Origin: Litchfieldia sinesaloumensis
GTDB lineage: Bacteria; Bacillota; Bacilli; Bacillales; Bacillaceae_L
Assembly: GCF_900156865.1 (NCBI RefSeq)
Contig: NZ_LT732529.1
Location: 575,056 to 639,055 of the forward strand
Direction of reading: 5' to 3'
DNA: 64,000 bases
Position 1 is the first letter of the stretch; each line of letters opens with the position of its first letter. The position numbers and the translations under genes are program-made. The notes under the pieces were generated by a model that was not told the origin of the DNA, did no database searches, and worked only from the letters and a program-made list of their open reading frames with translations. Below, in pieces: positions 23,712 through 31,922 of the stretch.

Positions 23712-25277
23712 GTGGAAAATGAGAAAAAGCTTCCTGACGCTCCAGAGCCATTATGGCGTATGGGTGTTGAAATACCGGAATTTTCTCCGCTTGAGGAGGA
23801 TCTCGAGGTAGATGTTGTGATTGTAGGTGGGGGAATTACGGGTTTGACTTCAGCCTATGTTTTGGTTAACGAAGGTCTCAAAGTTGCTGTCTTAGAGGCC
23901 GATCAAATACTGAATGGTACAACGGGGCACACGACAGCAAAGGTCACCGCACAGCATGGCCTCATCTATGATGAGTTTATAACAAATTTCGGTAGAAGCA
24001 CAGCTAGACTTTACTATGAAGCAAATACGGATGCATTGAAATTTATCCAAAAAACAGTTGAAGAGCATCAAATCGAGTGTGATTTTAAAGGACAGGATGC
24101 CGTAATTTACTCTACAACAGACGAGTATGCACAAAAGCTTGAAAAGGAAGCGAAAGCCTATAATAAAATAGGAATTGATGGTGAACTCGTAGACCAGATT
24201 CCTTTTAAGATGGACATAAAAAATGCACTTGTTATGAAAAATCAGGCTCAGTTTCATCCAGTAAAGTATTTAGCTCACCTGGTAAACCTCATTAAAGAAA
24301 AAGGTGGCTACATATTTGAACATACGGTTGCAGTAAATGTGGAGCCAGGGGAGAAACCAACTGTTCTTACGCGCGAAGGTAAACGGGTAACGGGTGGCTT
24401 TGTTCTAGCTTGTTCTCATTTCCCTTTTTATGAAGGAACGGGTTTTTATTCAGCACGATTGAAAGCTACAAGGTCTTATATTGTTGCAGCTAAAACGAAG
24501 GATAACTATCCGGGTGGAATGTATATTAGCGCTGACCAACCGACACATTCACTTCGTTCAGCTACAAGTAATGGAGAAGAGTATGTCCTTATTGGTGGTG
24601 GCAACCATCAAACGGGTGAAAGAAATGATACATTAGAAGATTACAGTGCTCTAAATATCTTTGGGGAACAGATTTTTGAAGTAGAAAAAATCCATTCCAG
24701 GTGGTCAGCGCAGGACCTTCAAACGTTAGACAAAATACCTTACATTGGGGAACTAACAACGGGCGAACCCAATATATTGGTCGCAACTGGCTTCCGAAAA
24801 TGGGGGATGACAAATAGTACGGTGGCAGCATTGTTATTTAGGGATATAATTTTAAAACGAAATAACCCATATCGCGACTTATATTCGCCTGCTCGTTTCT
24901 ATGCACATCCATCCCTAAAGAACTTCTTTGTAAATAATGCAAAAGTTGTTAAGCACTTGGTGCAAGGTAAAATGGAAATCCCGCAAAAAAATGTCGATGA
25001 GATTCCAGTTGGAGAGGGCGCTGTAATTTCAATCAATGGGCATCGTAAAGGAGCTTATAAAGACGAAGAGGGTAAAGTGTACATTGTTGATACAACCTGT
25101 ACGCATGTTGGCTGTGAAGTCCATTGGAACAATGGTGAAAAATCATGGGATTGTCCTTGCCATGGCTCACGTTTCTCATATACTGGAGAGGTCCTTGAAG
25201 GTCCAGCTGAAAAACCATTGCAGCAATACGATTTCACAATGCTCGATAACCTAACATCGGAGGATTCTGGCTACTAA
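23712..25277 (+). CDS. yhfW: FAD-dependent oxidoreductase with C-terminal Rieske domain (YhfW-like)
   Basis: The 521-aa product has a DAO-type FAD domain with VDVVIVGGGITGLTSAYVL (33-51, dinucleotide motif GGGxxG). Its C-terminal Rieske [2Fe-2S] domain has CTHVGC and CPCHGS, with ligands Cys463, His465, Cys481 and His484. The same fusion is found in B. subtilis YhfW. The substrate is not established; an amine or amino-acid-like donor passing electrons through the Rieske centre is an inference. GTG 23712 follows GAGGGG. A long hairpin terminator follows. Confidence 0.87.
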   Translation: MENEKKLPDAPEPLWRMGVEIPEFSPLEEDLEVDVVIVGGGITGLTSAYVLVNEGLKVAVLEADQILNGTTGHTTAKVTAQHGLIYDEFITNFGRSTARLYYEANTDALKFIQKTVEEHQIECDFKGQDAVIYSTTDEYAQKLEKEAKAYNKIGIDGELVDQIPFKMDIKNALVMKNQAQFHPVKYLAHLVNLIKEKGGYIFEHTVAVNVEPGEKPTVLTREGKRVTGGFVLACSHFPFYEGTGFYSARLKATRSYIVAAKTKDNYPGGMYISADQPTHSLRSATSNGEEYVLIGGGNHQTGERNDTLEDYSALNIFGEQIFEVEKIHSRWSAQDLQTLDKIPYIGELTTGEPNILVATGFRKWGMTNSTVAALLFRDIILKRNNPYRDLYSPARFYAHPSLKNFFVNNAKVVKHLVQGKMEIPQKNVDEIPVGEGAVISINGHRKGAYKDEEGKVYIVDTTCTHVGCEVHWNNGEKSWDCPCHGSRFSYTGEVLEGPAEKPLQQYDFTMLDNLTSEDSGY

Positions 25278-25347
25278 GCTTGAGTTGAAGTACTATGACA
25301 CATTGACGTATAAAGGTTTTGTTATATAAAATATGATGTAGCGTAAT

Positions 25348-25406
25348 AGCTTCCTTGTAGAAGGTTGTTTTGATTAAACAACTCAACAAGCGGAGCTTTC
25401 TTTTTG
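25348..25406 (+). terminator. Compound hairpin terminator
   Basis: An outer stem (GCTTCC-TTGT with ACAAG-CGGAGC) encloses GTTGTTT-tgatt-AAACAAC and is followed by TTTCTTTTTG. Confidence 0.6.
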
Positions 25407-25474
25407 TTTGCCTATTTCACGCATGACTAAAAGTACCAGTAGATAACAAGTGGATTAGAAATGGGGGAGTTTTA

Positions 25475-25882
25475 GTGAAATTACAAAAAATAAACTTAAT
25501 GGAAGCGTATTTAATCGAAACTCTACGCAGTAAGGGTATTACCAATCAGGAAATCCTTGCTAAAATTGAACAAGGCAGTGTAGAGGGCTGGAAGGATTTG
25601 CATGAGCACTTCAATTTTCATGAACTATTAAAATTGAATTACGATGATCTCAAACCAATTCTAACTGAGGGCTACAAAATTAAATATATAACCTTTAATG
25701 GAATGCAAAATCTTATTAAACTAAAATTTGGAAAAGTTAAAGACAATGATTACCAACTTTCAGAAAAGGGAATTAATAACCTAAACCTATCCGAAGAACA
25801 AGCTAACACACTCGCCCAAATGATCTCCCCAAATTGGGTTTTCAACTGGGACGGAGGGACAGGTTCCTTGACGCATAAATAA
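25475..25882 (+). CDS. Hypothetical soluble protein, 135 aa
   Basis: The start is GTG 25475 behind GGGGGAG. The product is Asn/Leu/Lys-rich with several short helices and a C-terminal WVFNWDGGTGSL motif. I recognise no family. It has its own terminator and no operon partner, lying between yhfW and the cold-shock gene. Pattern of conserved-looking helix-turn motifs (ITNQEILAKIEQG) could suggest a nucleic-acid-binding start, but this is weak. Confidence 0.6.
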   Translation: MKLQKINLMEAYLIETLRSKGITNQEILAKIEQGSVEGWKDLHEHFNFHELLKLNYDDLKPILTEGYKIKYITFNGMQNLIKLKFGKVKDNDYQLSEKGINNLNLSEEQANTLAQMISPNWVFNWDGGTGSLTHK

Positions 25883-25915
25883 ATCAGGACTAGATTAACG
25901 CCTTAACTTTTATGA

Positions 25916-25951
25916 GAAGTAGAGCTTGTCAGAGCAGGCTCTACTTTTTTT
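25916..25951 (+). terminator. Terminator
   Basis: AGTAGAGC and GCTCTACT stems are followed by TTTTTT after the 135-aa gene. Confidence 0.8.
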
Positions 25952-26109
25952 ATTTTAAATAAGTTTGCTATTTTCTTTTATATCTGTTATTCTAAAGAAG
26001 AATTATTTTTGTTCTCATTCAGATTAAGAATTTCATTTGTTTTTCGTCTAAGGTATTTGAACAAGGATAGTAACACATGTGTGAACATCACACTAGGAGG
26101 CAAATTAAC

Positions 26110-26310
26110 ATGGAACAAGGTAAAGTAAAATGGTTTAACGCAGAAAAAGGTTTTGGATTCATCGAGCGCGAAGGTGGAGACGATGTATTCGTACACTTCT
26201 CAGCTATCCAAGGCGAAGGCTTCAAATCTTTAGACGAAGGTCAAAGTGTAACTTTTGATGTTGAGCAAGGTCAACGTGGCCCTCAAGCATCAAACGTTAG
26301 AAAAGCTTAA
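26110..26310 (+). CDS. Cold-shock protein (CspB/CspD type)
   Basis: The 66-aa single CSD protein has RNP1 KGFGFIE and RNP2 VFVHFSAI, and binds single-stranded RNA/DNA as an RNA chaperone. ATG 26110 is set by AGGAGG at 26095-26100; an upstream in-frame ATG is not needed. The AT-rich leader of more than 100 nt upstream (about 25985-26109) is typical of cold-shock mRNAs, in which the 5' UTR acts as a temperature-sensitive element. Which csp paralogue it is cannot be told from one copy. Confidence 0.95.
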   Translation: MEQGKVKWFNAEKGFGFIEREGGDDVFVHFSAIQGEGFKSLDEGQSVTFDVEQGQRGPQASNVRKA

Positions 26311-26318
26311 TTAACCGA

Positions 26319-26353
26319 AACCGACAGGTCCTCTAGTAGGGCCTGTTTTTTAT
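26319..26353 (+). terminator. Terminator of csp
   Basis: ACAGGTCC-tctagta-GGGCCTGT is followed by TTTTTT. Confidence 0.8.
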
Positions 26354-26364
26354 TTGAAAAATGA

Positions 26365-26391
26365 AAGAGGGTTAATATAAACCCTCTATTG
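26365..26391 (-). terminator. Terminator of the MerR/Hsp33 operon
   Basis: On the minus strand AGAGGGTTTATATTAACCCTCT (9-bp stems) runs into TTTCATTTTTC, just past the MerR gene. Confidence 0.65.
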
Positions 26392-26413
26392 TATTAGTTT
26401 ATTATAGAAAAAG

Positions 26414-27139
26414 TCATTCCAATGCTTTTTGTATATATTGATAAGTCTCAGCATCCATTCCAAACTGCAAATTATTATTGGGATTTTCTGAGTGGAATAA
26501 TTCTGTTTGTTTCTTTAGTTCTTGATCATTTCCTATGAATGAGTATACAATCTCACCCCATTTCTTTGCGAGTACCCGGACCTTGTTACTCGTAGGAGGT
26601 GTACCGTTCTCTTTTTCTCTTTGTATTTTTTTCAGAATTGCTTTAAATTCATCTTGTACTTCTTTTAAGGTATCTTCATCATATTGATTATAATAAGTTT
26701 TCATGACGTCTAGTTGTTCTTTTGTAAAGTATCCACCTTGGTACATTTTCATTGCTCCTAATAATTTTGTTAGTTCTTCAACAGACATCGTTTTCTTACT
26801 ACGAATTGTTTCTAGAGCACTTTCTAATTCAAAGAGTAGTTTTTGCTGAACTTTTATATCATCCTTTATACGGGTTATTTGAGTTTCTATGATAGCAGCA
26901 GTAAAATCTTTTTCATTGTTCGTCATGACGGATTTTATGTCATCTAAAGATAACCCAATTTGCTTTAATGCTAGAATCTGTTGAAGTTTGGACAAGTCCG
27001 ATTCTGTATATAAACGGTGTCCTGATTCTGTATATTGCGAAGGAGAGAACAAATCAATTTGATCATAATATCGCAGCGTTCTAATTGTTAAGCCTGTTAG
27101 TGCTGCAAGCTCTCCAACTTTCCAGTGTTGTTTCTTCAT
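26414..27139 (-). CDS. MerR-family regulator with TipAS-like domain
   Basis: The 241-aa product has a MerR HTH (WKVGELAALTGLTIRTLRYY, then SESGHRLY-like YTESGHRLYTESDL). A coiled-coil dimer helix follows (about 75-125), then a C-terminal helical TipAS/antibiotic-binding-like domain (about 125-240, with YFTKEQLDVMKTYYNQY and WGEIVYSF). TipAS domains bind peptide antibiotics or other ligands. It is the second gene of an operon with an Hsp33-like chaperone (18-nt gap), and the operon promoter has MerR-type spacing. Confidence 0.85.
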   Translation of the reverse strand: MKKQHWKVGELAALTGLTIRTLRYYDQIDLFSPSQYTESGHRLYTESDLSKLQQILALKQIGLSLDDIKSVMTNNEKDFTAAIIETQITRIKDDIKVQQKLLFELESALETIRSKKTMSVEELTKLLGAMKMYQGGYFTKEQLDVMKTYYNQYDEDTLKEVQDEFKAILKKIQREKENGTPPTSNKVRVLAKKWGEIVYSFIGNDQELKKQTELFHSENPNNNLQFGMDAETYQYIQKALE

Positions 27140-27157
27140 GTATATTTCACCCTTTAT

Positions 27158-28018
27158 TTAATTCAAAAGCCTTTGAACCTCATTATAACTGAAGTGATAG
27201 CTTCTTCCGCAGATTTGACAAACGGTTTCAATATCTTCATGATTAGGTAAATCATTCTCACTTAAAGAATGTAGTATCCCGTAGAACATTTCTTTTGAGC
27301 ATCCACAGAAAAATTGGACAGGACTGTATCCTATTACTTTTACATCCTCAAATAACTCACTTAGTTTTTCTTCAATTTTGATGTTTGGTTGTTTCAGTAA
27401 GTTGGTAAAGAAATTGCGGTTGGTTAAAAAAATGTGCCTTACTCTAATTAAAAGGTCATGAGAAGCTCCTGGAAGCAATTGTGCATATACCGCATTACTG
27501 TGTTGAACAAAGTTATCCTTGGTAAGGGTAAGATTGGTTCCTATAAATGTTTGTGTTTGTTCGCTTTGATTAAAATAATGTGAAATATCGTCAACAATGT
27601 TTCGGTATGGCATATCTGTTATGCCAGTAAATTGATGCATTTCGGATCCTTTGATAACACGTATGGTGCCATTATTCCCAATTAGATGGTTAAGTGAAAG
27701 GTCTTTCAATTGCTTCTTAGCAGCTTTTAATAATGCCTCGTTGAGATAACCGCGAATATTTCCATTTGCATCCGCATCAGCAAAAATCTTATATTTTGGT
27801 TCACTCATTGTCAGTTGAAGACTTATTCGTTGATTGCCTTTTAAGGTTCCAGCTATTAAACTGACAGCTGAGATGGTTTTTCCTAATGTAAGTTTAAGAA
27901 TTTTGTTTGTTCCTCTGTTGAGGCTTAGTATATCATTCATTAATTTTGTATTATCGATTAATAATAAACGAACTTGTTTGTCATAAATAAGTGTCTTCAC
28001 AATTGTATTCTGCATCAT
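27158..28018 (-). CDS. hslO: Hsp33-like redox chaperone
   Basis: The product is about 286 aa from ATG 28018, behind AAAGGA; an earlier in-frame start is unsupported. The N-terminal Hsp33 fold includes KALxYD-like VKTLIYDKQVRLLLID and GNIRGYL. The C-terminal zinc switch has CxC (Cys238, Cys240) and CxxC (Cys267, Cys270) in FFCGCSKE and VCQICGRSYHFS. Hsp33 is a holdase activated by oxidation. The N-terminal half is quite divergent from the housekeeping form, and co-transcription with a MerR/TipAS gene is unusual, so this may be a second, ligand-controlled Hsp33. Confidence 0.85.
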   Translation of the reverse strand: MMQNTIVKTLIYDKQVRLLLIDNTKLMNDILSLNRGTNKILKLTLGKTISAVSLIAGTLKGNQRISLQLTMSEPKYKIFADADANGNIRGYLNEALLKAAKKQLKDLSLNHLIGNNGTIRVIKGSEMHQFTGITDMPYRNIVDDISHYFNQSEQTQTFIGTNLTLTKDNFVQHSNAVYAQLLPGASHDLLIRVRHIFLTNRNFFTNLLKQPNIKIEEKLSELFEDVKVIGYSPVQFFCGCSKEMFYGILHSLSENDLPNHEDIETVCQICGRSYHFSYNEVQRLLN

Positions 28019-28047
28019 TCTATTCCTTTCTTTCTTCAATTACATAC

Positions 28048-28078
28048 ACTATAAAACATAACCTTACGTAAGGTTCAA
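28048..28078 (-). promoter_or_regulatory. MerR-type promoter with 19-bp spacer and palindromic operator
   Basis: On the minus strand, -35 TTGAAC (28078-28073) and -10 TATAGT (28053-28048) are 19 bp apart. The perfect 16-bp palindrome AACCTTACGTAAGGTT (28060-28075) sits in the spacer and overlaps the -35. This is the classical MerR activation geometry and points to control by the MerR gene in the same operon. Confidence 0.85.
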
Positions 28079-28191
28079 GGTTTATTTATCATAGTTAAAA
28101 ATTATCTCATTAATAATCACTAAGGAGTTTGTATGTTTTGAATCTCTCTGGTTTTCGGACTATAATGAAGAAAATTACAAAAGGGAGAAAG

Positions 28192-28593
28192 ATGATGACT
28201 AAACATCGAATTTATACAACAAGTTTTGCAAGTGTCTACCCCCATTACATTACGAAGGCGGAGAAGAAGGGGCGTACGAAAGAGGAAGTCGATGAAATCA
28301 TCCGATGGTTAACAGGATTGAGTCAGGAAGAATTAGAAATGCACCTGGAAAATAAGACAGACTTTGAGACGTTCTTTGCGGAAGCACCTAAGATGAATCC
28401 TTCTCGTTCACTTATCAAAGGAGTTATTTGCGGGGTACGAGTGGAAGACATAGAAGAGACGACAATGCAGGAAATTCGCTACCTGGACAAGCTAATTGAT
28501 GAGTTAGCTAAGGGGAAAGCAATGGAGAAAATCCTTCGGAATAATGATATTAGAAATACTGAGTCTATATGTACATTAGTTTCTTTTGATTGA
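28192..28593 (+). CDS. DUF2200 protein
   Basis: The product is about 133 aa from ATG 28192 (ATG 28195 equally possible) behind GGGAGAAAG. The DUF2200 pattern is clear: [20 protein letters not shown], then [20 protein letters not shown] and [18 protein letters not shown], ending [17 protein letters not shown]. The last 16 residues go beyond the usual C-terminus. Its 3' end overlaps a truncated cupin gene on the other strand by 18 nt. Function of the family is unknown. Confidence 0.85.
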   Translation: MMTKHRIYTTSFASVYPHYITKAEKKGRTKEEVDEIIRWLTGLSQEELEMHLENKTDFETFFAEAPKMNPSRSLIKGVICGVRVEDIEETTMQEIRYLDKLIDELAKGKAMEKILRNNDIRNTESICTLVSFD

Positions 28594-29013
28594 TCTCGTG
28601 ATTATAATGAATCCTAGTATCACTTCAGGTGTTGGTGCATTAAAAATGGCCAATAGATGCGTGTTATCAACAGTTGCCATTTCATAGTGCCACCACCCTT
28701 GAGGGATGTTGGTCACTTGGCCAGATGTTATCGGAAAATTAAGTACCTGTTTAGTAAATGGATTCAGCATGGAAACTGTAGCAGCACCTGAAATACAATA
28801 GACTAACTCTGCGGCATTTTGATGATAATGTGGTTCCACGACATTAGTCTTACTTAAGAAAATATCAAGCAGTGATACATTTTCCAGGGTATTTAATTGT
28901 TTGATACCCAATACATTTATATAGTTATGTTTGTCTTTTTTGAATAATGGACTTTTATTCACATCATAAGCGTAATGAGTCGCTGGAGATGTATAATCCA
29001 AGTATAATACCAT
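28576..29013 (-). pseudogene. Cupin-domain protein, probably truncated
   Basis: The 145-aa product has the cupin metal motif PHYHQNAAELVYC (HxHx4E-like) and GWWHYEM. In related proteins the chain continues for some 40 residues after the PEVILG stretch. Here it switches to an unrelated tail and stops, where the convergent DUF2200 gene also acquires a foreign tail. The start ATG 29013 has no ribosome binding site and an in-frame stop lies two codons upstream. It looks like a decaying gene, although the core cupin barrel is intact. Confidence 0.55.
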
Positions 29014-29141
29014 TGATTATAACGTTCATAGAGCCTACAGCAATTATCGGACTTATCATGGGGGCTGTCTTTTTTCCAGTCGCATTTCGTATCATTATGG
29101 GAATCTTAAGTAAAGTAAATAACGTTGAACGTGAAATATAA
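28989..29141 (+). CDS. Small membrane ORF or gene fragment
   Basis: From ATG 28989 the frame gives 50 residues with one long or two short hydrophobic segments (IPLIITFIEPTAIIGLIMGA), ending at TAA 29139-29141. GGAG lies directly against the ATG, too close for good initiation. It overlaps the 5' end of the cupin gene. It may be a small membrane protein or the tail of a lost gene. Confidence 0.3.
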   Translation: MYNPSIIPLIITFIEPTAIIGLIMGAVFFPVAFRIIMGILSKVNNVEREI

Positions 29142-29193
29142 AAAATAGACCTAAGCATGGGATCATATTGTCCCTGTTACGTCTATTTTTCTT
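29141..29193. terminator. Bidirectional terminator
   Basis: AAAATAGAC and GTCTATTTT stems around a 30-nt loop overlap the 3' end of the gene at 29163-29477. Confidence 0.6.
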
Positions 29194-29477
29194 AACTCTA
29201 CAATTTGGGTATGACCAAGATATTGCGCTCGTTTAACGGTAAGTTCGTACTGTACCCCATCAATTAAGAGTTCCGCGACTTTGTTACTCGTTACTTGTTT
29301 AACAATCGAAACAGTCTCTACTTTTTTTCCTTCTTGTGTAAGGTGGGCAACGACAGCATCGTGGAAGTTCTCAGGCTCCTTGTACCATTTATGCCAATCT
29401 TCTAATTCAAATTGAATCACATTACCGCGCTGAAACAATGATTTTGTGAACTTTTTTAACAAATCGAATCTCCCCAC
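29163..29477 (-). CDS. Hypothetical protein, 104 aa
   Basis: This soluble protein starts MGRFDLLKKFTKSLFQ, then has a beta-rich part (KVETVSIVKQVTSNKVAELLIDGVQ, cut here as VETVSIVKQVTSNKVAELL). The upstream site GTGGGGAGATT gives a GGGGAG Shine-Dalgarno just before ATG. No family is recognised. It is monocistronic. Confidence 0.6.
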   Translation of the reverse strand: MGRFDLLKKFTKSLFQRGNVIQFELEDWHKWYKEPENFHDAVVAHLTQEGKKVETVSIVKQVTSNKVAELLIDGVQYELTVKRAQYLGHTQIVELRKIDVTGTI

Positions 29478-29551
29478 TTCAAAGACAGATTTCTATATTA
29501 ATCTAATTTTACTATAATATTAGGTAAATAAATATAATAAGGAAGTAAACG

Positions 29552-30250
29552 ATGAAAAGAAAACTAGTATTTAGTGTTATTGGAATTTTAATTATTTTAT
29601 TTATGATGGTTGGGGGATACAAAATCACGGTATCAAGGTCCTATCAATTATTTGGCGGTCTTACACAGCAGATAGACACAGAACAAAAGGTCGTAGCACT
29701 GACGTTTGATGACGGCCCAACTCAGAATGTACATGAAAGCCTACCTTTACTAGACAAATATAATGTCAAGGCTACGTTCTTTCTAATCGGTCAAGATATC
29801 GAAAAGTATCCGGAGGAAGCAAAGCAAATCGTGGAGGCAGGGCATCAGGTAGGAAATCACACCTATTCCCATGATCGCATGGTCCTAAAATCACAATCTT
29901 TTATTAGTGAAGAAATTGAAAAAACGGACGAGCTCATTCGTGAAGCGGGTTATGAGGGGGAAAATGACTTCCGACCACCGTATGGGAAAAAGTTTGTTGG
30001 GTTACCTTATTATCTTAGTAAAGAAGATAGGGAGACAATAACATGGAATATCGAACCTGATACCTATCATACAACCCCTGTGGATAAAGTTAATTATGTG
30101 AAAGAAAATATTCAGCCTGGTTCCATCATCCTGATGCATCCGATGTATGCAGAAGTTGATAAGGTCTTGGCGGAAATAGAAGGCGTCATTCAAACGCTGC
30201 AGGATGAGGATTACACGTTTGTAACAGTTGATGAACTACAGGGGATGTAA
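29552..30250 (+). CDS. Polysaccharide deacetylase (NodB domain), membrane-anchored
   Basis: The 232-aa product has an N-terminal membrane anchor (residues 5-25) and a NodB domain. Metal and catalytic motifs are ALTFDDGPT (motif 1, Asp-Asp), GNHTYSHD (motif 2, HxxxH), FRPPYGKK (motif 3) and ILMHP (motif 5). These enzymes remove N-acetyl groups from peptidoglycan or related glycans at the cell surface. B. subtilis has several, and the exact paralogue cannot be named. It is monocistronic with a terminator. Confidence 0.88.
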   Translation: MKRKLVFSVIGILIILFMMVGGYKITVSRSYQLFGGLTQQIDTEQKVVALTFDDGPTQNVHESLPLLDKYNVKATFFLIGQDIEKYPEEAKQIVEAGHQVGNHTYSHDRMVLKSQSFISEEIEKTDELIREAGYEGENDFRPPYGKKFVGLPYYLSKEDRETITWNIEPDTYHTTPVDKVNYVKENIQPGSIILMHPMYAEVDKVLAEIEGVIQTLQDEDYTFVTVDELQGM

Positions 30251-30257
30251 CTCCAAA

Positions 30258-30296
30258 AAGGAAGAACCATTTTATAGGCGAATGGTTCTTTTTTCA
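30258..30296 (+). terminator. Terminator
   Basis: GAAGAACCATT and AATGGTTCTTTTTTC stems lie downstream of the deacetylase gene. Confidence 0.8.
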
Positions 30297-30360
30297 ATGA
30301 TTGGACACGATTAATACTAAGAGTTAATACACTATCTAAAAAAGAAATTGAGGTGTTATT

Positions 30361-30708
30361 CTGGAGCCTATTGAAGTCCATGGTTTACGTCATTATTCTA
30401 AATCTGAATTGAAGGCCATCATAATGTCTCATATTGATGATAAGCTTGCTGATTTAGATGTTGAGATCGAGAGGATAGCTATTGTCGGCAGTCGGTTATA
30501 CACTCACTTTCATTCAGAGAGTGATTTGGACATAGTAGTAGAATATAGTGGAGCGGAAAGAGAAGATGCCGTTTTTTATTATTTAATGGAGGACCCCCTT
30601 TATATTGACCATATTAAGGTAGACTTTCTACCCTATTGGGATTTGAATGGGACTGGAATCAGAAATCGAGAGCACGTTATGTTATATGATGAATCGTATC
30701 AAATATAG
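30361..30708 (+). CDS. Minimal nucleotidyltransferase (MNT-like), probable CTG start
   Basis: The core shows the polymerase-beta fold motif VGSRLYTHFHSESDLDIVV (GS with DxD) and a third acidic residue in KVDFLP. The conventional start is TTG 30409, but it has no ribosome binding site. The frame stays open upstream to 352, and GAGGTG (30350-30355) lies 5 nt before CTG 30361 (ATT 30358 is the other choice), giving about 115 aa. Stand-alone MNT proteins are often antitoxins with HEPN partners, but no HEPN gene adjoins it. Confidence 0.65.
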   Translation: MEPIEVHGLRHYSKSELKAIIMSHIDDKLADLDVEIERIAIVGSRLYTHFHSESDLDIVVEYSGAEREDAVFYYLMEDPLYIDHIKVDFLPYWDLNGTGIRNREHVMLYDESYQI

Positions 30709-30809
30709 CACCTGGTTAACAGAATATACCAGAGTAGCAAACCGAACAAAATGAAACCTTTTACCCTTCTGCAACGTATATAGAATATGCGCAAAAAGGA
30801 GGGGATGTA

Positions 30810-31256
30810 GTGAAGAAACGATTTTTGGTTTTTTCCCTTATAGGTTTATTATTTCTTGGGGCTTGTTCCATCCTTGAGGATGTTAATAATACTGTAACGT
30901 ACGTGAATGAGGCAACTGATTATGTTAATGAGGTAACTACGTTTGTAAACGAGGCTCCAAGCCTTGCACAACAAGCTGTTACGGATGAACAGGCAAGAGC
31001 AGACCTTGAGACGATGTTAACTGAAATGCAAGAGGACATGGAAACGTTCAATTCTCTGGAAGCACCAGGACTAGCAGCCGATATCCATCAACAAATTGTC
31101 GATTATAACAACCAAGCAGAAGAAGGAATCAATGTATTAGTAGAGAATGTCGAGAATGGTAAAATTGATCCTGCACTATTTGAAAATAGTGAAATCTTTC
31201 AAACGTTTCAGAACATCACAAATACGATTGATCAAATCCAACAATTAGGGGAATAA
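30810..31256 (+). CDS. DUF6376 lipoprotein
   Basis: The 148-aa product has a type II signal peptide ending in the lipobox LGAC (Cys19). The mature part is an acidic helical bundle with repeats of YVNEATDYVNEVTTFVNEAP, matching the DUF6376 lipoprotein family of Bacillus as I know it. GTG 30810 follows AAAAGGAGGGG. Function is unknown; it is exported and tethered to the membrane. It is monocistronic with a terminator. Confidence 0.8.
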   Translation: MKKRFLVFSLIGLLFLGACSILEDVNNTVTYVNEATDYVNEVTTFVNEAPSLAQQAVTDEQARADLETMLTEMQEDMETFNSLEAPGLAADIHQQIVDYNNQAEEGINVLVENVENGKIDPALFENSEIFQTFQNITNTIDQIQQLGE

Positions 31257-31258
31257 AA

Positions 31259-31298
31259 CGAGGCGCAAGCTCTTCTATAGAAATTGCGCCTTATTTGT
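31259..31298 (+). terminator. Terminator
   Basis: AGGCGCAA and TTGCGCCT stems are followed by TATTTGTC. Confidence 0.7.
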
Positions 31299-31372
31299 CT
31301 TATCAACTATCATCCTATAAAATAGTAATAAAATGTTAGCTTACTGGAGTACATAAAGGTGGTTACATTTAT

Positions 31373-31840
31373 ATGAATAGTTATGGCAGTCTATTTGAAA
31401 AAGAGGGTAGATACGTTTTAACTTTCGAACGTATTTATCCATTTAGTCCCGAAGAAGTGTTTCGCTATATAACGGAACCTGAGTATTTTACTCAGTGGTA
31501 TCCCTTTGCAACGGGAGAAATGGAATTCCGAGTAGGTGGAAAGTTAAAGTTCAATGATGGTGAAGGTACGGTGTATGAGGCCGTTATTACTGAATTTAAT
31601 CCTCCGCATTCCTTCTGTTTCCGGGAAATTGATGATTTATTAGAGATGCGGCTACTAGAAACAGAAGAAGGGAGTACCTTAACATTTAATCATACGTTTG
31701 ATGACCCTGAAATGGCTATGTATACAGCAGCTGGTTGGCATAGATGCCTGGATGTACTTGGTCAATTAATACATGGTCAACCAGTTGAATGGAAAGATAA
31801 TGCCCCGGAACTACGTGAATACTACAAAGTAAACTTATAA
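31373..31840 (+). CDS. SRPBCC/AHSA1-like protein
   Basis: The 155-aa START-like fold protein shows the AHSA1 signature: FERIYPFSPEEVFRYITEPE near the start, TQWYPFATGEMEFRVGGKLK, and a C-terminal GWHRCLDVLG. Members bind hydrophobic ligands or assist Hsp90, and the ligand here is unknown. ATG 31373 is used; GGTGG lies about 12 nt upstream. It is convergent with the AtoE-like gene. Confidence 0.82.
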   Translation: MNSYGSLFEKEGRYVLTFERIYPFSPEEVFRYITEPEYFTQWYPFATGEMEFRVGGKLKFNDGEGTVYEAVITEFNPPHSFCFREIDDLLEMRLLETEEGSTLTFNHTFDDPEMAMYTAAGWHRCLDVLGQLIHGQPVEWKDNAPELREYYKVNL

Positions 31841-31875
31841 AAGAAGTTTACAATAATCCTACCCTAATAAAATAA

Positions 31876-31908
31876 AACCTTGCAAGAGAAAACTTGCAAG
31901 GTTTTGAT
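31876..31908. terminator. Bidirectional terminator
   Basis: AAAACCTTGCAAG and CTTGCAAGGTTTT form a 13-bp stem between two convergent genes. Confidence 0.85.
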
Positions 31909-31922
31909 ATATTTGAACATCA

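Noticed and set aside
30409-30411. TTG as start of the nucleotidyltransferase
   Set aside because: No Shine-Dalgarno precedes it, while GAGGTG 5 nt before CTG 30361 is in the same open frame.
30361-30708. MNT-HEPN toxin-antitoxin module
   Set aside because: Only the MNT part is present; neither neighbour is a HEPN protein.
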